Assembly: GCF_028553745.1 (NCBI RefSeq)
Contig: NZ_CP067129.1
Coordinates: forward strand, 1,780,501 to 1,844,500
Source: Paracoccus seriniphilus
GTDB taxonomy: Bacteria; Pseudomonadota; Alphaproteobacteria; Rhodobacterales; Rhodobacteraceae
Reading direction: 5' to 3'
Length of the DNA: 64,000 nucleotides
The notes under the pieces were generated by a model. The model was not told the origin of the DNA. It did not search any database and saw only the letters and a program-made list of their open reading frames with translations. Shown piece after piece: positions 44,851 through 55,290 of this stretch. Position 1 is the stretch's first letter. Each line of letters opens with the position of its first letter. The translations under genes and the position numbers were made by a program.

Positions 44851-45970
44851 GCCCGATCCCGACCAGCCCCGGCGCGCGCCAGCCCCAGCCCGCCGCAAGG
44901 GCAAGCCCGGCCAGGAACGGCCCCAGTGCATTGGCGGCGTTGAAGGCGGCATGGTTCATCGCCGCCGCCATGTTCTGGGCGCGTCCGGCGACATCCATCA
45001 GTCGCGTCTGCAGGGGGATCACCAGCCCCGCCCCGGCCGCCAACAGAAACGACGACAGCACCATCAGCTGCCAGTTTCCAACCGCGAATGAGGCGAAAGC
45101 CTGCGTGATCGCCATGGCCGCAAAGCTGACATAGGCGGCGCGGATCGGCCCGAGTCGGCTGGTCACACGTCCAGCCCCCCAGGTGCCGAAAGTGCCGCCC
45201 AGCCCGAACATCGCCAGAGTCAACGGAATTGACCATGAGGGCGCCTGCGTCGTCGCCAGGATGGCCGCCGTCAGAAAGGCATAAACCGCGAACAGCCCGC
45301 CGAACCCGATCGAACCTACCGCCAGCATCCACAAGACGCGGGGATTGCGCAAAGCCTGCAGTTCATCCAGGGGCCGTGCATCCGGGTTGCCGCCCACGCG
45401 GGGTGCGACCCGCAGGATCAGCCAGGACGATGCCAGAGCCAGAACACCGGGCAGTGCAAACCCCCAGCGCCACCCGATACTCTGCCCAAGGAAGCCGGCA
45501 AGGGGCACCCCGACCGTATTTGCCACGGTCAGCCCCAGCATCACCTGTGCCGCGCCGCGCGCCCTTTGCCCCAGCGGCAGGGCGTCCGCCGCATAGAGCA
45601 TCGCCACGCCCAGAAAGCCGCCATGGGGCAAACCCGCCAGAAAGCGCATGGCAGTCAGGGCCATCAGGCCGGGCATCACCGCAGCCAGCAGGTTCATCAA
45701 CCCGTAAAATGCCATCAGGGCCGCCAGATAGCGACGACGCGGCAATCTGACCCCCAGCAGCGAGGTAATCGGCGCACCGACGACCACCCCCAGCGCATAG
45801 GCGCTGATGACATGGCCCGCCTGCGGATCGGAAATTCCCAGGTCGGCCGCGTAATAGGGCAACAGCCCCATGGCGGAAAATTCAGAGGTTCCGACGGCAA
45901 AGGCCCCCAGCGCAAGTGCCAGAATGGCATTGCGAAGGCTGACCGGCCCGGAATCAGTGGCGGTTGTCAT
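44768..45970 (-). CDS. MFS transporter, DHA1/arabinose-efflux type
   Basis: 400 residues with 12 hydrophobic segments. The first-helix region ALALGAFAVGTSEFSAMGLL and the loop LLGVRLPRRRYLAALMAFYG (motif A-like) plus RFLAGLPHGGFLGVAML (motif of helix 4-5) identify the DHA1 drug or sugar efflux group (AraJ/YdhP-like). The substrate cannot be told. It converges with the DUF599 gene, overlapping it by 83 bases. Confidence 0.9.
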   Translation of the reverse strand: MTTATDSGPVSLRNAILALALGAFAVGTSEFSAMGLLPYYAADLGISDPQAGHVISAYALGVVVGAPITSLLGVRLPRRRYLAALMAFYGLMNLLAAVMPGLMALTAMRFLAGLPHGGFLGVAMLYAADALPLGQRARGAAQVMLGLTVANTVGVPLAGFLGQSIGWRWGFALPGVLALASSWLILRVAPRVGGNPDARPLDELQALRNPRVLWMLAVGSIGFGGLFAVYAFLTAAILATTQAPSWSIPLTLAMFGLGGTFGTWGAGRVTSRLGPIRAAYVSFAAMAITQAFASFAVGNWQLMVLSSFLLAAGAGLVIPLQTRLMDVAGRAQNMAAAMNHAAFNAANALGPFLAGLALAAGWGWRAPGLVGIGLTAAGAVILTLAVRHERAHPGMAEHAE

Positions 45971-46076
45971 AAGGCTATCCTGTTCGAGTTCGTCCCAAGG
46001 TCATGCCGCAAGGCAGCATTTGCAAGTGACCGCAACCGGTCACCAGCCTTGCGTCACATGCATTTCAGGCCCTTTG

Positions 46077-46475
46077 TCAGATATGTCCGCGCTGCACCAG
46101 AAGCCAGACGATCACCGCGCCCAGAACCAGCAATCCGAAACAGACTGATGCCGCAAAGCTGATCGCACGGCCGCGCCAGCGGCTGAACTCTCCCAGGGGA
46201 CGCAGATAGGCGATCAGATCGCCATGGGCCCGGGCCAGACCGGCCAGATCCAGCTGCCGGGCGATCTTGGGCTGGGCGCTCAGACGGTCGGCCTCGGCCA
46301 GACGCGCAGCAGCATTCCGCAGACGACGCGGCAACGCCCCGCCACGGCGGCGCAACATGACGGCCAGCGGCGGATGCTCACCCCGGCGGGCACCGCCGAA
46401 ACGTGCCTTGATCAGGTCGGAAACCTCGTCCGCCATGGGTTGAATATCGGTGAAATTGATTGCTTCGCGTGTCAT
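46077..46475 (-). CDS. Hypothetical single-span membrane protein
   Basis: 132 residues. Soluble, arginine-rich N-terminal region (SDLIKARFGGARRGEHPPLAVMLRRR as a short helix-rich part, given here in pieces) followed by one C-terminal membrane segment ISFAASVCFGLLVLGAVIVW and the tail LLVQRGHI. I do not recognise the family. The start at 46475 is the first Met that gives a plausible N-terminus (MTREAINFTD); it lacks an obvious ribosome site, and the frame further upstream is antisense to the esterase gene. It lies head-to-head with that gene, 54 bases apart. Confidence 0.65.
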   Translation of the reverse strand: MTREAINFTDIQPMADEVSDLIKARFGGARRGEHPPLAVMLRRRGGALPRRLRNAAARLAEADRLSAQPKIARQLDLAGLARAHGDLIAYLRPLGEFSRWRGRAISFAASVCFGLLVLGAVIVWLLVQRGHI

Positions 46476-46529
46476 GTCGCGATGATAGACGCTATGGCAG
46501 ACGGGTGCCAGACATCCTAGGATCACGAC

Positions 46530-47303
46530 ATGAAACTGAAGCATAGAATCACCGGCCCGGAAGATGGGCTTCCCGTCATTCTGGTGCATGGCCTCTTCGG
46601 TCAGGGCCGCAATCTGGGCGCTCTGGCCCGTCGTATTGCCAAGGATCGTCCGGTCGTGACCGTCGATCTGCGCAATCACGGCGAAAGCCCGCATAGTGAA
46701 GAGCATGACTATCCCGCCATGGCTGCGGATCTGGCTGAACTGATTCGCGATCTGGGCGGTCGCGCGGATGTCGCGGGTCATTCGATGGGCGGCAAGACCG
46801 CGATGGTGCTGGCGCTGACCCATCCCGAGTTGCTTCGCAGGCTGGTGGTGATGGATATTGCGCCGCTGGCCTATAGCCACAGCCAGTCGCATCTGATCGA
46901 TGCCATGCAATCCCTTGATCTTTCGACGATCGAACGCCGCAGTCAGGCCGATGCGGCCCTGCGTGAGCTGATCCCCGAAGCAGGCATTCGCGCCTTTCTG
47001 CTGCAATCGCTGGAAATCAAACCCGGCCAGAGCAAATGGCGTCTGAACCTGCCGGTCCTCAAGGAACGCATGTCTGCCCTTGTAGGCTGGCCGTCGGATC
47101 TGCCCCGGAACAGCTTTCATGGTCCCGTCATGGCGCTGGCAGGTGCGGAATCGGACTATGTGCTGGCCGAGGGGCAGGCAGCGCTGCGCGAATATTTCCC
47201 GCAGGTCCGCATCGTCACGCTGAAAAATGCCGGGCATTGGCTGCACGCCGATACGCCCGAAGCCGTGGCCAACAGCCTCGACGCATTCCTGAACGCCCAA
47301 TAG
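46530..47303 (+). CDS. Alpha/beta hydrolase (YbfF-like esterase)
   Basis: 257 residues with the oxyanion segment VILVHGLFGQGRNLGALARR, VDLRNHGESPH, nucleophile elbow AGHSMGGKTAM and catalytic His in LKNAGHWLHADTPE. The DLRNHG and length are typical of the YbfF/ABHD11 esterase group, which act on short acyl esters or acyl-CoA. Cytoplasmic, no signal peptide. It is followed by a 68-base gap and the convergent zapA gene. Confidence 0.92.
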   Translation: MKLKHRITGPEDGLPVILVHGLFGQGRNLGALARRIAKDRPVVTVDLRNHGESPHSEEHDYPAMAADLAELIRDLGGRADVAGHSMGGKTAMVLALTHPELLRRLVVMDIAPLAYSHSQSHLIDAMQSLDLSTIERRSQADAALRELIPEAGIRAFLLQSLEIKPGQSKWRLNLPVLKERMSALVGWPSDLPRNSFHGPVMALAGAESDYVLAEGQAALREYFPQVRIVTLKNAGHWLHADTPEAVANSLDAFLNAQ

Positions 47304-47371
47304 GCGCAGTCGCGCCCTCCATGACGCAAGTCATGGGCGCGCTGCCATGCCGGACCATCCGCCTGGTCGGA

Positions 47372-47740
47372 TCAGGCCGGGTCCTGCTGCTGATCCGCCA
47401 GCCGTTCGGCCAGCGTCTCGGCCCGCGCGGCCAATTCGGCCATGGCCTCTTTCAGATCGGATGGAATCACCGGCACCTCGACCCGCGCCGGATTGGACTG
47501 AAGACGTTTCAAGTGCCGTTCAGCCTTTTCTGCACGTTCAACCATGGTGACATAACGGTCGGCCAGCATCAGGCCGGCCAGCAGCAAAAGGCGCGGCTCG
47601 GGCATGCGCCCTGCCTGTTCCAGAATCTGGCGGGCCTCGCCGTCCAGAACTTCCGCAGCGCGCTGCAACAGCTTTTCCTCGCCGTCCTGCGCGCCCAGAC
47701 GGTATTCCTTGTGCCCGATGACAAAATCAACTTCGGCCAT
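47372..47740 (-). CDS. zapA: Cell division protein ZapA
   Basis: 122 residues. N-terminal VDFVIGHKEYRLGAQDGEE and LLLLAGLMLADRYVTM are the ZapA core that bundles FtsZ filaments; the C-terminal half is a coiled coil. The gene starts one base after the stop of a coiled-coil protein gene, an arrangement seen in many Rhodobacterales. They are surely co-transcribed. Confidence 0.9.
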   Translation of the reverse strand: MAEVDFVIGHKEYRLGAQDGEEKLLQRAAEVLDGEARQILEQAGRMPEPRLLLLAGLMLADRYVTMVERAEKAERHLKRLQSNPARVEVPVIPSDLKEAMAELAARAETLAERLADQQQDPA

Positions 47741-48304
47741 TTACCTGTCTCCGTCCTGATCGGATTTCACATCCGGCACGCCTGCAGCATCTCCCGCAAC
47801 CTCTGGCAATGCGGCAGAGAGAGATGCCCCATTCGCCGTCGGCTGTTGGGCCATCAGTCGCTCCAGTTCCTGCATGATATCGCCCATCTGCGCGATTTCG
47901 GCCGCGCGCGCGGCCCGCAGGGCGGTAATTTCGGCCTCCAGTGTCTGGATGGTGGCATCGGCCTGATCGCCATTGCCCGACGCCGCCTCGATCAGGGCGC
48001 GATTGGCCGCGGCAAGATCGTCATTGGCCGCCGACAATCGCGCCGCCTCATTCCCGACGGCCTCCAGACGGGCCCGGGCCTCGGCCAGCGCGGCCTCAAG
48101 CGGGCCGGCTCGCTGCGTGCGCAGGGCAGCAAGTTCATTGGCTAGGCGTGTGTTTTCTGCATCCAGCGTCGCAATGCTGTCACGCAATTCGGCGATTTCG
48201 GCGTCATCGCCCCCTGCCCGTCGCGGGCCACCGGCCTCCAGCAACTGGTCGATGCGATCTAGCGCGGCGCTGAGCCGGCGTTCACTGGCGTTGATATCGC
48301 TCAT
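47741..48304 (-). CDS. Coiled-coil protein upstream of zapA (DUF4164-like)
   Basis: 187 residues, almost entirely Ala/Glu/Leu heptads (ELRDSIATLDAENTRLANEL, ALAEARARLEAVGNEAARLS, TLEAEITALRAARAAEIAQM) with a disordered, acidic C-terminus. The start at 48304 follows AAAGGA; the longer frame has no such site. The place directly upstream of zapA suggests a role in the divisome or as a ZapA partner, which is an inference from context. Confidence 0.82.
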   Translation of the reverse strand: MSDINASERRLSAALDRIDQLLEAGGPRRAGGDDAEIAELRDSIATLDAENTRLANELAALRTQRAGPLEAALAEARARLEAVGNEAARLSAANDDLAAANRALIEAASGNGDQADATIQTLEAEITALRAARAAEIAQMGDIMQELERLMAQQPTANGASLSAALPEVAGDAAGVPDVKSDQDGDR

Positions 48305-48362
48305 CCCGACGGTCCTTTGATGTCGTGCTTTCCCGGTTTTCGCACCCGGCGGACCATATGAC

Positions 48363-48388
48363 AAGAACGGGCGGGAAAATCCCGCCCG
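48363..48388 (-). terminator. Rho-independent terminator of the BCCT gene
   Basis: CGGGCGGGA (48368-48376), loop AAA, TCCCGCCCG (48380-48388): a 9-base perfect GC stem. On the minus strand TTCTTGT follows. It lies 24 bases after the BCCT stop. Confidence 0.7.
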
Positions 48389-48411
48389 CTCCATCACTTG
48401 TTCACGGCCTT

Positions 48412-50148
<1,737 letters not shown>

Positions 50149-50279
50149 GCGTCCCTTTCTCTATCTTCAGGTTTGGATCGGGTCGTGCCTCGGTCGGACA
50201 CAGCGGATATCCGCTTGCGAGGTCGGGCTTCTTGCATAATTTCATCAGGATGACCACAGCGCCCCCTCAGGGTGCAGGC

Positions 50280-50309
50280 ATTCGCGACATTTGATCCTCG
50301 ATTCGCGAC
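50280..50309. repeat. ATTCGCGAC direct repeat, 21-bp period
   Basis: ATTCGCGAC at 50280-50288 and again at 50301-50309, in the 295-base region between the divergent BCCT gene and hisB. Two helical turns apart, on one face of the DNA. No other structure was found in this gap. It could be a regulator site or chance. Confidence 0.35.
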
Positions 50310-50443
50310 TCCATTCGAAGCCCAGATGCCGATTCTGCCGCGTCGGGATTACATTTCCGCAAAGACCCGACCGCGACGGATCAGAGGACCTTGGCGGATC
50401 GTGCCATGGGCCCTATAAGGCGCAGGCTGTGAAAGGATATTGC

Positions 50444-51031
50444 ATGCGCGAAGCGACCGTCTCCAGAAAAACCGCTGAAACACAGATCGAGGTATCCCTG
50501 AATCTGGATGGAACCGGCACTTACGACAACCAGACGGGCGTCGGCTTCTTCGACCACATGCTGGACCAGTTGTCGCGGCATTCGCTGATCGACATGACCA
50601 TTCGTGCCAATGGCGATCTGCATGTCGATGATCACCACACGGTCGAAGACACCGGCATTGCCATCGGTCAGGCGTTGGTAGAGGCGCTTGGCGACAAGAA
50701 GGGCATCCGGCGCTATGGCAGCTTTCATCTGGCCATGGACGACACGCTGATCCGCGCGGCGCTGGATCTGTCGGCCCGCCCCTTCCTGGTCTGGAACGTC
50801 GATTTTCCGACCGAAAAGATCGGCAGCTTTGATACCCAGCTTGTGCGCGAGTTCTTTCAGGCCCTGTCGACGCATGGCGGCATCACGCTGCATGTCGACC
50901 GTCTGCATGGCGTCAACAGCCACCACATCGCCGAGGCCGCCTTCAAGGCAGTGGCCCGCGCGCTGCGCGAAGCGGTCGAGCCTGATCCGCGCATGTCGGG
51001 CGTATTGCCCTCGACCAAGGGGGCGCTGTGA
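50444..51031 (+). CDS. hisB: Imidazoleglycerol-phosphate dehydratase
   Basis: 195 residues, monofunctional HisB as in alphaproteobacteria. Metal-binding motifs [14 protein letters not shown] ([12 protein letters not shown]) and [12 protein letters not shown] and the opening [13 protein letters not shown] are clear. The start at 50444 has AAGGA 7 bases upstream. It dehydrates imidazole-glycerol phosphate in histidine synthesis. hisH follows with a TGATG overlap. Confidence 0.97.
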   Translation: MREATVSRKTAETQIEVSLNLDGTGTYDNQTGVGFFDHMLDQLSRHSLIDMTIRANGDLHVDDHHTVEDTGIAIGQALVEALGDKKGIRRYGSFHLAMDDTLIRAALDLSARPFLVWNVDFPTEKIGSFDTQLVREFFQALSTHGGITLHVDRLHGVNSHHIAEAAFKAVARALREAVEPDPRMSGVLPSTKGAL

Positions 51032-51660
51032 TGCGCGTCGCCCTGATCGACTATGACAGCGGCAATCTGCATTCGGCGGAAAAGGCGTTCCAGCTGATGG
51101 GACGCGAAGCAGAGGCCGAAATCGTGGTCACCTCGGACCCCGAAATCGCCGCCCGCGCCGACAGGATCGTGTTGCCGGGCGATGGAGCCTTTCCCGCCTG
51201 CCGCACCGCATTGGGCGAGGTTGACGGCATGGCCGAGGCCCTGCGCGAAGCGGTCCTGCAGCGCGGCGTCCCTTTCATGGGCATCTGTGTCGGCATGCAG
51301 ATGCTGGCGACAACGGGCTTTGAATACAGGCCGACCGCCGGGCTTGACTGGATCGGCGGCGAGGTCAAGGCCATCGATGCCCCCGGTCTGAAGGTTCCGC
51401 ACATGGGCTGGAACGATCTGGTCATCGACCGCCCCCATCCGGTGCTGGAAGGCATCGCAACGGGCGATCACGCCTATTTCGTCCATAGCTGGCAATTTCA
51501 GGTCGCCCACAACGAACACCTTCTGGCCCATGTCGATTATGGCGGGCCGGTCACGGCTGTGGTGGGGCGCGACAATATCATCGGCACCCAGTTCCACCCC
51601 GAGAAATCACAGGCCGTCGGGCTGCGTCTGATTGCGAATTTCTTGCGCTGGATGCCCTGA
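51031..51660 (+). CDS. hisH: Imidazole glycerol phosphate synthase, glutaminase subunit
   Basis: 209 residues, class I glutamine amidotransferase. LIDYDSGNLHSAEKAF, the LPGDGAFPACRTAL region, nucleophile Cys in GICVGMQMLAT, and His/Glu in QFHPEKSQAVG. It supplies ammonia to HisF. Its ATG shares a base with the hisB stop. In related genomes hisA and hisF follow hisH closely; here the next gene is a glycosyltransferase. Confidence 0.97.
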   Translation: MRVALIDYDSGNLHSAEKAFQLMGREAEAEIVVTSDPEIAARADRIVLPGDGAFPACRTALGEVDGMAEALREAVLQRGVPFMGICVGMQMLATTGFEYRPTAGLDWIGGEVKAIDAPGLKVPHMGWNDLVIDRPHPVLEGIATGDHAYFVHSWQFQVAHNEHLLAHVDYGGPVTAVVGRDNIIGTQFHPEKSQAVGLRLIANFLRWMP

Positions 51661-51750
51661 TCCGCAGGTGATCATCTGTCCTTGCAAAGGAATTCGTGCT
51701 AGTTTGCGGCGTGTTCAACCGTCCAATCTGTAAAGTTGTCAGTATCGCGA

Positions 51751-52800
51751 ATGTTGCGCCTGGACCCCATACGCCCGATTGCCAACCGATTTTGCCGTCT
51801 GGTCGGCCTGCCCCGCCCGGAACTGACCGATCTTGCCATCGAGCGATGGGAGATCTCGCCCGCCGAAACCCGCGAGGTTCCGCCGGTGATTGCCCTTCCC
51901 GGTCAGGCCGAGCGCATCACCCGCACGGAATTCGCCCCCATCGAGGCGGTTCTGCAATCGCTGGCTGGCGACCCCGCCGAATTCATTCCCGCCACCATGG
52001 GATACCGGCTGCGAGACGTCGATTTCGTGGACGGTGCCCTTTACGCGGGCGGAGCCGAACTGCACCTGCGGCGGCGCCAAAGATCGCATCTGACCCATCA
52101 CCACCCGCGCGACTCGATTTCGGGTGCATTGTATGAAAGCTGGGTCGGCAATCGCTGGTTCGGGAACTGGCTGCTTGACGATTGTCTCAGCTATCGGCTT
52201 GCCGAGGAATATGGCCAGCCCGTCACGTCCACCCCGCCCCGAGGTGGCCATGTGCCCCGCTATGAAGAACTGCTGTCGATGAACCCGCAGCGGATCGGCG
52301 ACGTCCATTTCGACGAACTGATCCTGTTTGACGACCACCACAACAACTCGGGCCGCCTTGCCCGCGCTCAGGACATGCGCCAGCGTCTGATTGCCGGGCA
52401 CGAGCTGACCCCCTGCCCCGGTGTTTTCCTGTATCGCGGACGCAGTGGCGATGCGCGGATTCTGGAGAATGAGGACGAGATCGCCGAGAAGCTGGAAAGC
52501 CAATATGGTTTCCGCATCATCTTCGCCGAAGACCACAGCGTGGATGAACTGATCTGCGCCTGTGGCGACACGATGATCATCGCCGGCGTCGAGGGCAGCC
52601 AGCTCAATCACGGCATGGCCGTCATGCCTCCGGGGGGCACCCTGCTGACCATGCAGCCTGCCGATCGTGCGACCACGGCCATGAAGCTGCTGACCGACCG
52701 CTGGCAGCAGCGATTTGCCCTGATGGTCGGGCATGGCACGGCAGAAGGTTTCCGAATTGAATGGTCCGAAGTGCAGGCCACGCTGGACCTGATCCTGTAG
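51751..52800 (+). CDS. Glycosyltransferase family 61-like protein (DUF563)
   Basis: 349 residues, predicted soluble. ELILFDDHHNNSGRLARA, PGVFLYRGRSGDARILENED, FRIIFAEDHSVDELICACGD and IIAGVEGSQLNHGMAVMPPG match the C-terminal capsule-type DUF563/GT61 domain (the last motif normally GxxHGA). An N-terminal RSHLTHHHPRDSISG stretch is unusual. The start at 51751 is the first ATG after an in-frame TTG at 51736; neither has a good ribosome site. It is the first gene of a five-gene cassette and lies 90 bases after hisH, in the same direction. Donor and acceptor sugars are unknown. Confidence 0.72.
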   Translation: MLRLDPIRPIANRFCRLVGLPRPELTDLAIERWEISPAETREVPPVIALPGQAERITRTEFAPIEAVLQSLAGDPAEFIPATMGYRLRDVDFVDGALYAGGAELHLRRRQRSHLTHHHPRDSISGALYESWVGNRWFGNWLLDDCLSYRLAEEYGQPVTSTPPRGGHVPRYEELLSMNPQRIGDVHFDELILFDDHHNNSGRLARAQDMRQRLIAGHELTPCPGVFLYRGRSGDARILENEDEIAEKLESQYGFRIIFAEDHSVDELICACGDTMIIAGVEGSQLNHGMAVMPPGGTLLTMQPADRATTAMKLLTDRWQQRFALMVGHGTAEGFRIEWSEVQATLDLIL

Positions 52801-52934
52801 ATAAGGACAGGCCTCAGGCTTTCAAATCAATATCAGCTTGAATTGTCAGGGGCTTCCGGTCATTTTCGACACGCCCTGCATATGTATGCGCTGTTCAGGG
52901 GCGCGCCTTTTGGTTTGTTGTTCAGTTCGGAGTT

Positions 52935-53483
52935 ATGGGTCCCGTGTGGCGTGAAATTTGCAAGGATTATGAAACACATGGCCGCCGCCTGAGCGATCCG
53001 GCCTTTGTCTCTCTGGCCATCTATCGCTATGGCCGATGGGCCATGCAGCGTGAAAACCGCGTCCTGCGCTGGTTCGCCAACAAGCTGTATGGCCTGCTGT
53101 GCATTCTGATCCTGAATGTCACCAAGGTCTGGATTCCGCCAAGCGTCAAACTGGGAGAGGATTTTCACATCATCCATGCCGAAGGCTCGCTTTCGATCCA
53201 CCCCGAGGTGGTGATAGGGGATCGCTGCGGTGTCATGCACAATGTCACCATCGGCACGAATATGGGGCCGGGTGCACCCAAGATCGGCGATGATGTGTTT
53301 ATCGGCGTCAACTCGACCGTGCTGGGAAGAATCCGCATTGGCAATCGCGTCCGCATCGGTGCCAACACCGCCGTCTCGACCAATGTGCCCGATGACAGCA
53401 TCGTGGTCGGCTCTCCGGCGCGGATCTATCCCAATCTGCCGATCTTTGCGCAGAAGACCAAGAAACCCAAAGGTGACGCATGA
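52935..53483 (+). CDS. Serine O-acetyltransferase-like LbH protein (EpsC/CysE family)
   Basis: 182 residues with a left-handed beta-helix of hexapeptide repeats. HIIHAEGSLSIHPEVVIGD, CGVMHNVTIGT with the catalytic His, and VFIGVNSTVLGRIRIGNRVR are CysE-like, but it lacks the long N-terminal domain of housekeeping CysE. Related short forms occur in capsule and exosortase loci. The frame begins at 52935, where GGAG is only 2 bases away; a GTG at 52944 is a better-spaced alternative. It overlaps the ligase gene by four bases, so they are coupled. Acetyl transfer to a serine or sugar hydroxyl is plausible but unproven. Confidence 0.8.
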   Translation: MGPVWREICKDYETHGRRLSDPAFVSLAIYRYGRWAMQRENRVLRWFANKLYGLLCILILNVTKVWIPPSVKLGEDFHIIHAEGSLSIHPEVVIGDRCGVMHNVTIGTNMGPGAPKIGDDVFIGVNSTVLGRIRIGNRVRIGANTAVSTNVPDDSIVVGSPARIYPNLPIFAQKTKKPKGDA

Positions 53484-55057
53484 GTGACGCGGGCGAGAAA
53501 TCCATGTGGCGCCTGTTGGCGGACAACCTTCCCGAACGCGGCGACAAGACGGCGCTGATCGATGCAAAACGCGATGTGACCTATGCTCTGGCCGCGGATG
53601 AGGCCAACCGCGTCGCGGCATGGCTGCAGGCGCGCGGCATAGCTGCAGGGGATCGCGTCATCGTGCATCTGCGCAAGGGTATCGATGAGGTCGCCGCCAT
53701 GTTCGGCGTCTGGAAGATCGGCGCCGTGGTGGTGAATGTGAACCACCAATGGACCGCCGCCCAACTGGGTTATGTCGCCGAAGACTGCCGCGCCCGCGCC
53801 GCCATTCTGGGCGCCAGCGTGTTGAAATCCCTGACGAGCCAGCCTCTGCCCGCCTCGGTGACTGATCTGCTGGTGCAGGGCCGCGCCAGCGCCATTCCCG
53901 GGAATGCGACATTGTGGAGCGATCTGCCGGCTTCTTCTGCGGATGAGGCCATGCCTGATCCGGGTGATCTGGCGATGATCATCTATACGTCAGGCTCGAC
54001 CGGAAAACCCAAGGGTGTGATGCTGAGCCATCGCAATATCCGCGTCGGCGCGGATTCAGTGGCCGAATACCTGGGGCTGGGCGAGGATGACCGGCTGCTG
54101 TCGGTCCTGCCCTACAGTTTTGATGCCGGGTTGAACCAGTTGACCAGCGCCTTTCTGCTGGGCGCGACGGTTGTGCATCAGCCGGTCTCGATGCCTTCCG
54201 AGGTCGTGCGCATGGCGCGCGACCATCACGTGACAACCATTGCCGGGGTGCCGCCGCTGTGGAATCAGGTGGTGCGCTATCTGGATGACGCCGATATTCG
54301 ATTGCCGGATCTGCGCCGCGTCACCAATACCGGTGGCAAGATCCCGCCAAATATCCTGGAACTGATGCCGAAGGTGTTTCCCGACACCGACATCGTGCTG
54401 ATGTATGGTCTGACCGAAGCCTTTCGTTCGACCTATCTGCCCCCTGACCGTTTCGCACAGAAAATGGGCTCGATCGGGCGGGGCATCCCCAATGCGCAGA
54501 TCTTTGTCGTCAAACATGGCGAAGGCATTGCCGGTCCCGGCGAACAGGGGGAATTGGTCCATGCCGGCCCTCTGGTCAGCCTCGGCTATTGGGAACGCCC
54601 CGAAATGACGGCTGAAAAGATCCGCATCTGTCCCGAATTGCGGGACCAGCTGGGTGATGCACCGGTCGTCTATTCGGGCGATCTGGTGCGTCTGGACGAG
54701 GATGGCGACATGTGGTTCGTCAGCCGCATGGACGACATGATCAAGACACTGGGGTTCCGTCTGTCGCCGACCGAGGTCGAGGATCTGCTGTCGCAATCGG
54801 GGCTGGTCGGCGATGTGGTCGCCTATGGTGTCGATGACGACGATCACGGGCAGGTCGTCCATGTCGCCGCCACGATGATCGGAACGGCAGATGTGGACGC
54901 GCTGATGTCCCATGCCCGCCGCAGCATGGCGCATTACATGGTGCCCCGCCATATTCATCACTGGAGCGGTGCCATGCCGCGTACCGCAAGCGGGAAACTC
55001 GACCGCCCCACCATCATCGCCGCAGCAAAAGCCGCTTTTGACAAGGATATGCAATGA
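53480..55057 (+). CDS. AMP-forming acyl/aminoacyl ligase of the ACP cassette
   Basis: 525-residue ANL enzyme. P-loop MIIYTSGSTGKPKGVMLSH (about 166-183), VTNTGGKIP and MYGLTEAFRSTYLPPDRFAQ, YSGDLVRLDEDGDMWFVSRM, and C-terminal catalytic Lys in PRTASGKLDRP. It starts by overlapping the acetyltransferase gene (ATGA) and ends overlapping the ACP gene by four bases, which strongly suggests that it charges that ACP with a carboxylic acid or amino acid. It resembles the CoA ligase of exosortase-A loci in length and motif layout. The substrate-pocket residues cannot be assigned by eye. Confidence 0.87.
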   Translation: MSDAGEKSMWRLLADNLPERGDKTALIDAKRDVTYALAADEANRVAAWLQARGIAAGDRVIVHLRKGIDEVAAMFGVWKIGAVVVNVNHQWTAAQLGYVAEDCRARAAILGASVLKSLTSQPLPASVTDLLVQGRASAIPGNATLWSDLPASSADEAMPDPGDLAMIIYTSGSTGKPKGVMLSHRNIRVGADSVAEYLGLGEDDRLLSVLPYSFDAGLNQLTSAFLLGATVVHQPVSMPSEVVRMARDHHVTTIAGVPPLWNQVVRYLDDADIRLPDLRRVTNTGGKIPPNILELMPKVFPDTDIVLMYGLTEAFRSTYLPPDRFAQKMGSIGRGIPNAQIFVVKHGEGIAGPGEQGELVHAGPLVSLGYWERPEMTAEKIRICPELRDQLGDAPVVYSGDLVRLDEDGDMWFVSRMDDMIKTLGFRLSPTEVEDLLSQSGLVGDVVAYGVDDDDHGQVVHVAATMIGTADVDALMSHARRSMAHYMVPRHIHHWSGAMPRTASGKLDRPTIIAAAKAAFDKDMQ

Positions 55058-55290
55058 GCCTGACCACCGAAGATCTGATCCGCTTCATTCGTGACGAACT
55101 GAATGTCGAAGAGGAAATCGCTGCGGATACCGAATTGTTCTCGACCGCCATCCTGGATTCGGTGGCGATGATGAACATCATAGCCTTCGTCGAAGAAAAG
55201 GCGGAAATCGAGGTCCGCCCTGCCGATGTAACGCTGGAAAATTTCGACACCGTCCAAGCCATCGTGGATTATGCGCGTGAACAGGCCTGA
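55054..55290 (+). CDS. Acyl carrier protein
   Basis: 78 residues, acidic, four-helix carrier. The phosphopantetheine Ser36 lies in AILDSVAMMNIIAFVEEK (DS motif with hydrophobic follow-up), and the sequence is not that of the fatty-acid AcpP (no DSLDTVELVM). It is therefore a dedicated carrier for the ligase encoded just before it. The start overlaps the ligase stop, and its end overlaps the decarboxylase start by 20 bases. A phosphopantetheinyl transferase is not in the window. Confidence 0.93.
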   Translation: MSLTTEDLIRFIRDELNVEEEIAADTELFSTAILDSVAMMNIIAFVEEKAEIEVRPADVTLENFDTVQAIVDYAREQA

